From: Acidobacteriota bacterium
Lineage (GTDB): Bacteria > Acidobacteriota > Terriglobia > Terriglobales > Acidobacteriaceae
NCBI GenBank assembly: GCA_021809235.1
Contig: JAKBAG010000037.1
Span: 1-17,283, forward strand
Direction of reading: 5' to 3'
DNA: 17,283 bases
Of this stretch, positions 7,072-14,223 are shown in pieces. Made by a program: the position numbers and the translations under genes. The notes beneath the pieces were generated by a model. It was not told the DNA's origin, searched no databases, and worked only from the letters and a program-made list of their open reading frames with translations. How positions within the stretch are numbered: position 1 is the stretch's first letter; every line of letters begins with the position of its first letter.

Positions 7072-8019
7072 TCATTCCAGATTTTGAATCTGTTCCCGCA
7101 CCTTTTCAATACTGGCCTTCAAAGCCAGGCCAAGCTCGGTGACCTGCGTGCCCTTACCGGCGACGCCGGTGGTCTTGGACAGCAGGGTGTTGGCTTCGCG
7201 ATTGAGCTCCTGTAGCAGAAAATCAAGTTTTTTGCCCACTTCTCCGCCGGCCGCCAGCAGCTCCAGAAAATGCCGAATATGGGTGCGCAACCGCGCCATC
7301 TCCTCGGAGACATCACTGCGATCTGCCAGTAAAGCAACCTCCTCCAGCAGTCGCTGGCGGTTGATCTCGCTGCCGATAAGCGCTTCCACCTTCTGCTGCA
7401 GCCGCTGCTCGTGCCGGGCAGTGATCTCCGGCTGCAGCAACTCCAAAGTACCGACGACCTGCTCCATCTGAGCCATGGCGTCGCGGAGAATCTGCGCCAG
7501 TTCGGCGCCTTCCCGCGCACGCATTGTCTTCAGGGCGGGAATCAGGCGACGGGTCTCCTCCAGCACATATGCCTGCAACGCCTGCTGATCCTCCTCGCCT
7601 ATGGGCGACTCCTGCTGCAGCACGCCAGGCAGGCGAAGAATCATATTCAAATCCGGCTGCGCATCCAGTGCAAAATGACGCGCAGCACTGCGAAACGACT
7701 CCAGGCAGGACTCCAGCGCCGCCAGGTTGAGCGCGACGCCCCGCTGGCTGCTACGATCCAGCGACAGGCTGAACTCGATATGACCGCGGACGAACTCCTC
7801 CTTGAGCATGCGCCGCAGCTCCATCTCCAGGGCATCCATACCGGAGGGCAGGCGAAGCTGCAAATCCAGGAAGCGGTGATTGACGCTCTTCAGCGCAATC
7901 TGCACGCGCATCTCTCCGGATCGCACCAGTTGCAAGGCGCCGGCAATGCTGGCATAGCCGGTCATTGAGTACACCACGCCCGGCTGGCCGCTGTTTGGAA
8001 CTGCTGCTTTCTCTGTCAT
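7072..8019 (-). CDS. YicC/YloC family endoribonuclease
   Basis: YicC proteins are conserved bacterial endoribonucleases; E. coli YicC has been linked to small-RNA turnover. The 315-residue product has the expected signatures: SMTGYA (18-23) and SVNHRFLDLQLRLP (45-58) in the N-terminal domain, then the C-terminal DUF1732 block GKKLDFLLQELNREANTL (262-279), ending with IEKVREQIQN (304-313). Predicted helices dominate 140-250. The ATG at 8019 has GGAGG eleven bases upstream. It sits 22 bases after the ABC exporter gene and immediately before gmk, the standard yicC-gmk arrangement. Confidence 0.94.
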   Translation of the reverse strand: MTEKAAVPNSGQPGVVYSMTGYASIAGALQLVRSGEMRVQIALKSVNHRFLDLQLRLPSGMDALEMELRRMLKEEFVRGHIEFSLSLDRSSQRGVALNLAALESCLESFRSAARHFALDAQPDLNMILRLPGVLQQESPIGEEDQQALQAYVLEETRRLIPALKTMRAREGAELAQILRDAMAQMEQVVGTLELLQPEITARHEQRLQQKVEALIGSEINRQRLLEEVALLADRSDVSEEMARLRTHIRHFLELLAAGGEVGKKLDFLLQELNREANTLLSKTTGVAGKGTQVTELGLALKASIEKVREQIQNLE

Positions 8020-8041
8020 CTCTGCTTTTGCCTCCGCGCCT

Positions 8042-9889
8042 TCATTCCGACTCTGCCATCGCCGGCTCCGGCAGCGTAAGGAACTGAAGCTGGCTGAGCC
8101 GCTGATAGGTCGGCGAAATACGCAACAGCTCCTCATGCGGCGCAATGGCTGAGATACGGCCGTCTTCAATGACTGCGATTCTGTCCGCCTGGCGAACCGT
8201 GGAGAGTCGATGCGCGATGACGATGACGGTGCGGCCCTGCATCAAGTTGGCCAATGCGGCCTGCACCAGCGACTCGCTTTCGGCGTCAAGGGCCGAGGTC
8301 GCTTCATCGAGAATGAGGATAGGCGCATTCTTCAGGATCGCGCGGGCAATGGCAATTCGTTGCCGCTCGCCACCGGAGAGGCGAAAGCCTTTCTCGCCGA
8401 TCACCGTGTCATAGCCCTGGGGCATGCGCAGGATGAAGTCATGCGCCAGGGCATTTCTGGCAGCTTCCTCCACCAGTCTCTGCGCCGTCTCCGGTTGCCC
8501 GTAGGCAATGTTGTTGCGCACCGTGTCATTGAAGAGAACCGTCTCCTGCGTCACCTGGGCAATCTTTCCGCGCAGGGAGTCGAGCGTCAGGTCACGGATA
8601 TCGTGACCGTCAATGAGAAGCCTGCCTTCGGAAATGTCATAGAAGCGCGGCAGCAGGTTGACGAGTGTGGATTTACCCGCACCGCTTGGCCCCACCAGCG
8701 CGAGCATCTCCCCTCGATGAATCGTGAGGTTGATATCGTGCAGGATGGGATGTTCGCCTTCGGCGCTGCTGTAGCGGAAGCCGACATGGTCAAAGACGAT
8801 CTGCTCGCGGAAGTGGTGCAGTGCGTGGGCACGTGGCTTTTCCGCAACGTCATTCTCCGCGTCAAGATAGTGGAAGATGGAGACTGAGGCCCCCATGGCC
8901 TGCTGGAAGCTGTTATAGAAAAAGGCAAACTTGCGCACCGGATCGTAGAGCTTGAAGAGGGCGATGATGAAGACCACGAAGGTCTGCATCTCCATGCGAC
9001 CGGCGCGAATCTCGTTACGCCCGATCAGCAGCAGCAGTGCGATGGCGATTGCGCCGATGACGTCCATCAGCGGCGAGCTGATCGACTGCACGCGTACGGA
9101 GCGGAGATTGGCTCGGAAGAGCCTGCGAGCAGCCTTCTGGAAGCGGAGAATCTCCCAAAGCTCCGTGGAAAAAGCCTTCACGATGCGATTGCCGGTGATG
9201 GTCTCGTGAAGGATGTTCTGAATCTCGGCGACTCGATCCTGCCCGGTGCGGGTGCGGACGCGCACCGAACGGCCAATCTTGCGCGCGGAGGTGATAACAA
9301 CCGGCACAAAGATCAGCAGTGCCCAGCTGAGACGGCCTCCCAGCGCGATGACGGCGGCTACGGTGAAGAGAAAGGTGAAACTCTGCTGCAGAAACTCGCC
9401 CAGCACGGCACTGACTGCAGTCTGTACCCGCTCCACATCGTTGATCAGCGTGGAGAGGATGGTGCCGGTGGCGTTGCGATGGAAAAAGCTGGCCGAGCTG
9501 CGGAGAATCGTCTCATAGAGATCGTTGCGCAGATCGGTGATCATGCCATAGCCGGCGTAGTTGACCAGATAGGTGCCGGTATAGTCGCAGATGCCTTTGA
9601 TAATGGTGGACCCGACCAGCGCTGCGGTAACCACGGCCCAGGCGTTGTGGATGTGGATGCTGTGCGGAATCCATTGCTCCAGATTCAGCTGCCAGCGCCC
9701 CCGGAGATTCGGCAGCAGCGTGATACTGTCGGTGGGCGAGGATGGATTGAGCACTGTTTTGAGGACCGGACCGAGGATGAGCAGGCGCACTGCCTCCAGC
9801 CCTCCGACGGCAGCCAGCAGCGCAATGCCCAGCAGGGCCTGCAGCGAGTAGGGCAGGCAATAACGCAGTAGCCGGAGATAACGCGTCAA
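8042..9889 (-). CDS. ABC transporter, MsbA/lipid-exporter type, fused permease and ATPase
   Basis: This is a half-transporter with six predicted membrane helices followed by an ATPase domain, expected to work as a homodimer in the inner membrane. Counting from the TTG start (615 residues), the ATPase shows Walker A GPSGAGKST (400-408), Q-loop Gln448, signature LSGGERQ (504-510), Walker B ILILDEATS (524-532) and H-loop His560. The overall pattern resembles MsbA and related lipid or drug exporters; the substrate cannot be read from the sequence. The start is debatable. TTG 9889 has an excellent ribosome binding site (GGGGAGG, six bases upstream), while the longer GTG 9973 (643 residues) has none and adds a polar, unconserved-looking stretch. 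It follows rapZ and precedes yicC by 22 bases. Confidence 0.92.
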   Translation of the reverse strand: MTRYLRLLRYCLPYSLQALLGIALLAAVGGLEAVRLLILGPVLKTVLNPSSPTDSITLLPNLRGRWQLNLEQWIPHSIHIHNAWAVVTAALVGSTIIKGICDYTGTYLVNYAGYGMITDLRNDLYETILRSSASFFHRNATGTILSTLINDVERVQTAVSAVLGEFLQQSFTFLFTVAAVIALGGRLSWALLIFVPVVITSARKIGRSVRVRTRTGQDRVAEIQNILHETITGNRIVKAFSTELWEILRFQKAARRLFRANLRSVRVQSISSPLMDVIGAIAIALLLLIGRNEIRAGRMEMQTFVVFIIALFKLYDPVRKFAFFYNSFQQAMGASVSIFHYLDAENDVAEKPRAHALHHFREQIVFDHVGFRYSSAEGEHPILHDINLTIHRGEMLALVGPSGAGKSTLVNLLPRFYDISEGRLLIDGHDIRDLTLDSLRGKIAQVTQETVLFNDTVRNNIAYGQPETAQRLVEEAARNALAHDFILRMPQGYDTVIGEKGFRLSGGERQRIAIARAILKNAPILILDEATSALDAESESLVQAALANLMQGRTVIVIAHRLSTVRQADRIAVIEDGRISAIAPHEELLRISPTYQRLSQLQFLTLPEPAMAESE

Positions 9890-9954
9890 CGTTGACCTCC
9901 CCGGAAGAAGGTCCGGCTGACCGTTACGGCGTGGGCTGGCTTGCTCATCCTCGT

Positions 9955-9960
9955 ATTGTA
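9955..9960 (-). promoter_or_regulatory. Possible -10 box for the ABC exporter
   Basis: TACAAT on the minus strand lies about 65 bases upstream of the TTG start at 9889. It would leave a leader of about 59 bases containing the GGGGAGG ribosome binding site. It also lies inside the longer reading frame that begins at GTG 9973, so if this is a promoter the shorter start is favoured. The -35 region is poor. Confidence 0.27.
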
Positions 9961-10005
9961 TCTGCCGCAGCACAGCGATGAACCCAACCTGGGTGTGCCC
10001 GGAGC

Positions 10006-10986
10006 CTAACGCGGCATATCCCGGTGCAGTGCCTTGACGCGGAAGCCCTGCCCGGCAAGCCGCTGCGCAAACTCCTCAGCCATCATGACGGATCGATGCT
10101 GGCCTCCGGTGCAGCCGAAACCGATGGTCAGGTAGCTCTTGCCCTCGTGCAGATAGTGCGGCAACAGGAAATCCAGCAGACCCATGGTGCGCTCGACAAA
10201 CTCACCAGACTGAGGAAAGCTGCGAATGTAGGCAGCGACATCCGGATCCAGTCCGGTCAACCGCTTGAACTGCGGCACAAAGTGCGGATTGGGCAGAAAA
10301 CGCACGTCAAAGAGCAGGTCGGCATCCAGCGGTACACCGTTTTTGAAGCCAAAGCTGAGGCATGTAACCAGCATCTGGGCCTGTTCGTTGGCTCCGTCCT
10401 CGCGGGGACGAAAACGGGCATGAATGTAGGCACGCAGCTCATGCACATTCAGCCCGGAGGTGTCGACGATGCTGTCGGCCATATTGCGCACCGCCTCCAG
10501 CATCTGCCGTTCGTCAGTGATGGATCGGGTAACCACCTGGGACCGGCTGACCTCGGTAAAACTAAGCGGATGCGGACGCCGCGTCTCGGAAAATCGACGG
10601 ATCAGGACCGCATCTGAGGCATCGAGAAACAGGACCGTGGCGCGGAGCTTCCGTCGCACCTGCAGCAGAATAGCCGGAAGCCGATCCAGGGCCTGTCCCT
10701 CACGAACATCCACCACGATGGCCGCCCGCTGCATCTCCGGCGACTCGCGCACCAGATCGGCAAAGCCGGAGAGCAGCTCCAGCGGCAGATTCTCCACTGA
10801 ATAGTAGCCCAGGTCCTCGAATGCCTTCAGCGCAGAGGCTTTGCCGGCGCCGGAGAGGCCGGTGACCACGACCAGCTGCTTTTCCTCGGCCAGGTGCGGA
10901 GTAGCGGTGCCGCAGGACATCGGAGAATCGGCAGGCGACAATTGCGAATCCGGAGAAGCGGGATCAGACATGGAAGTATCGTACAT
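10006..10986 (-). CDS. rapZ: RapZ family RNA adaptor / nucleotide-binding protein (YvcJ/YhbJ)
   Basis: In enterobacteria RapZ binds small RNA GlmZ and guides its cleavage by RNase E to control glucosamine-6-phosphate synthesis; elsewhere the family is known as a P-loop NTPase of broader or unknown role. The 326-residue product matches along its length: P-loop region GLSGAGKA (43-50), YYSVENLP (61-68), RRFSETRRPHPL (130-141), DTSGLNVHEL (175-184), SFGFKNGVPLDAD (211-223), DVRFLPNPHF (227-236) and GCTGGQHRSV (291-300). The P-loop ends in alanine where serine or threonine is expected. The first 35 residues are a low-complexity extension. ATG 10986 is chosen for AAGGAG twelve bases upstream. ATG 10971 is an alternative, with TACGAT six bases before it and no ribosome binding site. 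Confidence 0.92.
   Translation of the reverse strand: MYDTSMSDPASPDSQLSPADSPMSCGTATPHLAEEKQLVVVTGLSGAGKASALKAFEDLGYYSVENLPLELLSGFADLVRESPEMQRAAIVVDVREGQALDRLPAILLQVRRKLRATVLFLDASDAVLIRRFSETRRPHPLSFTEVSRSQVVTRSITDERQMLEAVRNMADSIVDTSGLNVHELRAYIHARFRPREDGANEQAQMLVTCLSFGFKNGVPLDADLLFDVRFLPNPHFVPQFKRLTGLDPDVAAYIRSFPQSGEFVERTMGLLDFLLPHYLHEGKSYLTIGFGCTGGQHRSVMMAEEFAQRLAGQGFRVKALHRDMPR
10978..10983 (-). promoter_or_regulatory. Possible -10 box before the inner rapZ start
   Basis: TACGAT on the minus strand is followed by exactly six bases and then the in-frame ATG at 10971. The geometry is the same as at coaBC and the ROK gene. It overlaps the reading frame if ATG 10986 is the true start. It may be coincidence. 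Confidence 0.22.
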
Positions 10987-11160
10987 CGCCTTCGGCAACT
11001 CCTTCAGGACAGAGATCGCTTCCCTGCCTCGCGCTGCTGCAGAATGACCCAGGAATAGCATGAGCAACCGGCCGAAACACTCCACTGCAGGCGCTTGATC
11101 CGGAGGGACCGCAGCAAGGGAAAAAACGGAGATTTACCTGCAAAATTCCCGGGGCGCAGC

Positions 11161-12879
11161 TCAGGCTTGGGCTATGGGCGACTGCCATACGCCGCGCGCC
11201 AGCAGATCGGAGGCCATGGACGGCTCGACGGCTGGAGCAAACAGGTATCCCTGAACCATATCGCAACCGGCAGCGCGGAGTGCATCCAACTGAGCCTGCT
11301 CTTCCACACCCTGGGCAATCACACGCAGGCCAAGCGAGTGGCCAAAGTCCGTGATCGAATGTAGCGCGGCCAGATGCTTGGGATGCTGGGTGACCGAGGC
11401 TACCAGCTCGCAATCCAGCTTGATCAGATTCAGCGGCAAATGCAGCAGGGTACCCAGCGGAGCAAGCTGCGCTCCGAAGTTATCGACCGCAATCTGCACA
11501 CCCCGCTCGGCCAGCCGCTCCAGGATGCGAAGTGCCTCCCGGGGAGTTTCGTTGAGCGTGCTCTCGGATATTTCAAAGATAAGCCGATGCGGATCGATGG
11601 GTCTTGCATCGAGCACGGAACTGACAAGCCCGATCATCTCCGGGTGGTAGAACTGTCGTGCGGAAACATTGAGACTGAGCGTGAAGCTGTCTGCTGCAGT
11701 GCCCTGCGACCAGTCCTGCAACTGCTCGCAGCTTCGGAGCAGCGTCTCGCGATTGAGCTGCATCGCCATTCCGGAGTCATCCGCCATCTGCAACATATCC
11801 CGCAGCGGCTCGAAGGTACCATTCTGCCGACGCCAACGCAGCAGCGACTCAAAGCCCTTTAGGATGCCGGTATCCAACTGATAATAAGGCTGATACCACA
11901 TGGCATAGTCCTGCCGGTCCAGCAGGGCCCGCATCTCAGACTCGCGCTCGGTGCGCCGGATCAGGAGCACCTGCATCTGGGAGTCAAAGATCTCGCAGCG
12001 CAGCCCGCCCTGCTGCTTGGCCCTGTACATGGCGTAGTCGGCATCGCGCAGCAGATGTTCGGGTAGCTGGTGATCGTCAGCGCACATGGCCACACCGATA
12101 CTGGCACCAATGGGGATGGACTTGCCCTCCACCCGGAACGGAAGGACAAATTCCTGTAGTATGCGGTCGGCAATCAGCCGCAGATCCTCCATCGAACGGA
12201 GATTGTCCAGCAGCAAGGCAAACTCATCGCCGCTCAGACGGGCAGCCGTGTCATGCGGACGCAGCGCACCACGCAGGCGGTTAGCCACCTCGACCAGCAG
12301 CGCATCCCCCACCGCATGGCCATGCGTATCATTCACATCCTTGAAGCGATCCAGATCGACGAACATGACGGCGTGGTTCAGATCCTTGCGGCGGGAGCGA
12401 CGAGCCATGGCCAGCTTCAGCCGGTCCAGAAACAAGGCCCGGTTCGGCAGACCGGTCAGAATGTCATGCAGAGCAAAATGCTGCAGGCGGGCCTCGCTCT
12501 GGCGGCGACCACGGATATCGCGGTAACTGGCTACCAGACCGAAAGGATGGCCCGGCTCCGTGAACAGCCCAAGCACAATTGAGACATCCACAGGATTGCC
12601 GCGGGCATCCATGCGAACCGTGTCCACGGCAACACGCCCCCGCTGGCGAACCAGTTCCAGCATCATGGCTGCTTCATGCTGACGATCTTTGGGCACGAGA
12701 AGGTGCTGCAGAGATTGCCCGGTAACCTGTTCCGGAGTATAGCCAAACAACTGCGTAAATTCAGGGTTGATATAGACCAGGCGATCCCCGCTGGTGATGG
12801 CGATTGCCTCCGGCAGGGAATGGACCATGCTGCGCAGAAGCTGGCAGGACTCGATGCCGCCTTCCCCGCCGCTGTTCAT
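11161..12879 (-). CDS. PAS-GGDEF-EAL cyclic-di-GMP signalling protein
   Basis: The 572-residue protein has a PAS sensor (about 12-125: LPEAIAITSGDRLVYINPEF, FGYTPEQVTG), a GGDEF domain (about 130-300) and an EAL domain (about 312-560). It has no membrane segment, so it is probably cytosolic. The diguanylate cyclase looks intact: FVDLDRFKDVND (173-184), SGDEF at 216-220 (an accepted variant of GGDEF), and the product-inhibition site RPHD at 207-210, correctly spaced. The phosphodiesterase domain departs from consensus: ESL for EAL (344-346), DNFGAQ for DDFGTG (466-471) and AQGVEE for AEGVET (522-527), while Asn404, Glu436, Lys487 and Gln543 remain. It may be cyclase only, or a c-di-GMP sensor. 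ATG 12879 has a strong ribosome binding site (AGGAG, five bases upstream). In-frame ATG 12924 and TTG 12999 are longer alternatives with poor sites. Confidence 0.93.
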   Translation of the reverse strand: MNSGGEGGIESCQLLRSMVHSLPEAIAITSGDRLVYINPEFTQLFGYTPEQVTGQSLQHLLVPKDRQHEAAMMLELVRQRGRVAVDTVRMDARGNPVDVSIVLGLFTEPGHPFGLVASYRDIRGRRQSEARLQHFALHDILTGLPNRALFLDRLKLAMARRSRRKDLNHAVMFVDLDRFKDVNDTHGHAVGDALLVEVANRLRGALRPHDTAARLSGDEFALLLDNLRSMEDLRLIADRILQEFVLPFRVEGKSIPIGASIGVAMCADDHQLPEHLLRDADYAMYRAKQQGGLRCEIFDSQMQVLLIRRTERESEMRALLDRQDYAMWYQPYYQLDTGILKGFESLLRWRRQNGTFEPLRDMLQMADDSGMAMQLNRETLLRSCEQLQDWSQGTAADSFTLSLNVSARQFYHPEMIGLVSSVLDARPIDPHRLIFEISESTLNETPREALRILERLAERGVQIAVDNFGAQLAPLGTLLHLPLNLIKLDCELVASVTQHPKHLAALHSITDFGHSLGLRVIAQGVEEQAQLDALRAAGCDMVQGYLFAPAVEPSMASDLLARGVWQSPIAQA

Positions 12880-13192
12880 TCCCTCTCCTGTTCGAGGTTC
12901 TGGTTGTCCTGAATGCTCCGTCATGACTCTTGGCGGCCTGCTCCTCAAGCTCAATCTATCCGCATCGGTGCGGTCCGTGGTCTGCTCCTGAGACTTCAAT
13001 CCCGATCGGCAGACCTACTCTGAGATCCCGCGTTCGCATCGGCCTGGGAACTGACGAACTGCGTATCCTGCATTTTTCTTCGGCTCATTGCGCCCAAATC
13101 TTCAGCCCCGGGGGACGCGGCCTACAACGTATGTAGCACAAACCGGTCCACCAGGGCAGAGGAATTTTCAGAAGCATCTCAACTTCTGGTCG
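12880..13192. other. Intergenic region between hpf and the GGDEF-EAL gene
   Basis: These 313 bases contain no convincing gene. The GGDEF-EAL frame stays open on the minus strand up to TTG 12999, so part could code for a longer N-terminus, but the best ribosome binding site belongs to ATG 12879. Two small hairpins are visible: CTACA/TGTAG at 13122-13136 and the one just after the hpf stop (13169-13188). No convincing promoter pair was found by eye. Confidence 0.5.
13169..13188 (-). terminator. Hairpin four bases after the hpf stop codon
   Basis: CAGAAG pairs perfectly with CTTCTG around an eight-base loop. On the minus strand the tail is AAAATTCC rather than a T run, so this is not a standard intrinsic terminator. 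Its position immediately after the stop suggests an mRNA 3' end or a stabilising hairpin. Confidence 0.33.
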
Positions 13193-13798
13193 TTATCCCA
13201 GTGCGACCATGGCCATCTGGCCGTCTCGCTGCCGGTGCAGGACGCATTGGGTTCCCTCCGGAGTGCGAAAGATGAGCAGATCGCGATCTTCACTTTCCGC
13301 CTTTTTGACGGCCTGCTCGGGAGTCGTCGGATCCGGCAGAATAGCCTGCGCCGCACTGAGCAGATGCGGCTCGGTAACGATCCTGCGGCCGGCGGGAATG
13401 GCGGCCAGCGCAGGGCGGCTGGGCTTGCGTGGAGCAGCCTTTCCGTTGGTGCGGGCTGAGGTACGAGTTGCCTCGTCGGCAACGGCTTCGGTGGCCTTGC
13501 GCTTGCGCTGGCGACCGTCCAGCTTACGGTCATGCAGCCGCAGAGCCTGGCTTTCTGCATGCTCCAGTGCCAGACGCAGAGCTGCAGCCTGCGTGGTGGA
13601 TGCGCCGTGGGCCACAATCTGGTGCCGTCGGCTCTTAAGGTGAATCTCCAGCCGCTTCAGATGCCGTTCACCACTCAGGATGCAGGAGGCTGCGGTGAGT
13701 GGGCCCAGGATGCGGCTCAGTCGCGCGATTCCTTCCCGCGCTGCATCCTGTGTCGTTGTCTGTATCTTGCTCTGTCTTCCGGTGAACTCAATTTCCAT
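13193..13798 (-). CDS. hpf: Ribosome hibernation promoting factor, long form
   Basis: Long HPF binds the 30S decoding centre in stationary phase and dimerises 70S ribosomes into inactive 100S particles. The 201-residue protein starts with the S30AE domain (MEIEFTGRQSKIQTTTQDAA, residues 1-20, to about 95). It continues through a basic Ala/Lys/Arg/Thr linker (about 95-140) and ends with a C-terminal dimerisation-type domain (about 146-200: PTTPEQAVKKAESEDRDLLIF, then VLHRQRDGQMAMVAL). The C-terminal motif matches the family pattern of eEA.......d.vFrn..t....v.yrR.DG. ATG 13798 has GGGAGG five bases upstream; the in-frame ATG at 13816 overlaps that site and is unlikely. A promoter candidate is listed separately. 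In many bacteria hpf lies with rpoN, ptsN and rapZ; here a c-di-GMP gene and rapZ follow. Confidence 0.92.
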   Translation of the reverse strand: MEIEFTGRQSKIQTTTQDAAREGIARLSRILGPLTAASCILSGERHLKRLEIHLKSRRHQIVAHGASTTQAAALRLALEHAESQALRLHDRKLDGRQRKRKATEAVADEATRTSARTNGKAAPRKPSRPALAAIPAGRRIVTEPHLLSAAQAILPDPTTPEQAVKKAESEDRDLLIFRTPEGTQCVLHRQRDGQMAMVALG

Positions 13799-13818
13799 GG
13801 CATCCTCCCATGGCAACG

Positions 13819-13848
13819 AGTGTACGAGACAGACTGCTCCGCTGTCAC
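13819..13848 (-). promoter_or_regulatory. Candidate sigma-70-type promoter of hpf
   Basis: On the minus strand GTGACA (5 of 6 matches to TTGACA, 13843-13848) and TACACT (4 of 6 to TATAAT, 13819-13824) are separated by 18 bases. The predicted start near 13812 gives a leader of about 14 bases that still contains the GGGAGG ribosome binding site. It lies between a hairpin that closes the preceding unit and the hpf start, which is where a promoter is needed. Confidence 0.45.
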
Positions 13849-13862
13849 AATCTGCGCACCCT

Positions 13863-13884
13863 CTGTTCCCGCAGTTGGGAACAG
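13863..13884 (-). terminator. Perfect 8-bp hairpin ending the symporter unit
   Basis: CTGTTCCC (13863-13870) pairs perfectly with GGGAACAG (13877-13884) around a six-base loop. It lies three bases after the stop codon of the small membrane protein. No T run follows on either strand, so it is a hairpin-type end (possibly Rho-assisted) rather than a classical intrinsic terminator. The hpf promoter candidate begins 14 bases further on. Confidence 0.5.
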
Positions 13885-13887
13885 GCT

Positions 13888-14145
13888 CTAGTGACCGTGC
13901 GGTCGAGGCCGGTTCGATACCACAACCTTACGCGGCTGGCGGCGAAGTTTCTGCTCGCTTCTGCGGCCCAGCAAAAACATGCCGAGGCCGAAGACAAACA
14001 GCACGATCCCCCAGAGCAGGTTGACATCGACGTTGCCGGTGCGTGCGTAGAGCGCGCTGCCCTGGGTTGCCCATCCGTAGAGCGCGAGAATCAGGCCCAC
14101 CAGCGTGAACATGAGGCCCATGGGAATTCTCAAATCCAGATTCAT
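13888..14145 (-). CDS. Small two-helix membrane protein next to the symporter
   Basis: The 85-residue product has two hydrophobic segments (about 9-26, PMGLMFTLVGLILALYGW, and about 42-60, LLWGIVLFVFGLGMFLLG). They are joined by a short loop (TQGSALYARTGNVDVN), and a basic tail follows (RRSEQKLRRQPRK). By the positive-inside rule the tail should be cytoplasmic. It has a good ribosome binding site (AAGGAG, nine bases before ATG 14145) and lies 77 bases after the symporter stop on the same strand, so the two are probably cotranscribed. I do not recognise a named family. An accessory subunit or stabiliser of the symporter is a reasonable guess from context only. It does not look like DUF4212, the known small partner of some SSS transporters. 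Confidence 0.8.
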   Translation of the reverse strand: MNLDLRIPMGLMFTLVGLILALYGWATQGSALYARTGNVDVNLLWGIVLFVFGLGMFLLGRRSEQKLRRQPRKVVVSNRPRPHGH

Positions 14146-14223
14146 TTCCTCGATCTCCTTCCGAATGTTGCTGGCAGCTTCCGTTTACGCGATGCAGCAG
14201 GCATCCCGCAGCGAAATGGAGCA

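Noticed and set aside
12880..12999. Longer GGDEF-EAL protein starting at TTG 12999 or ATG 12924
   Set aside because: Neither has a properly spaced ribosome binding site, whereas ATG 12879 has AGGAG at five bases; the extra residues are polar and low in complexity.
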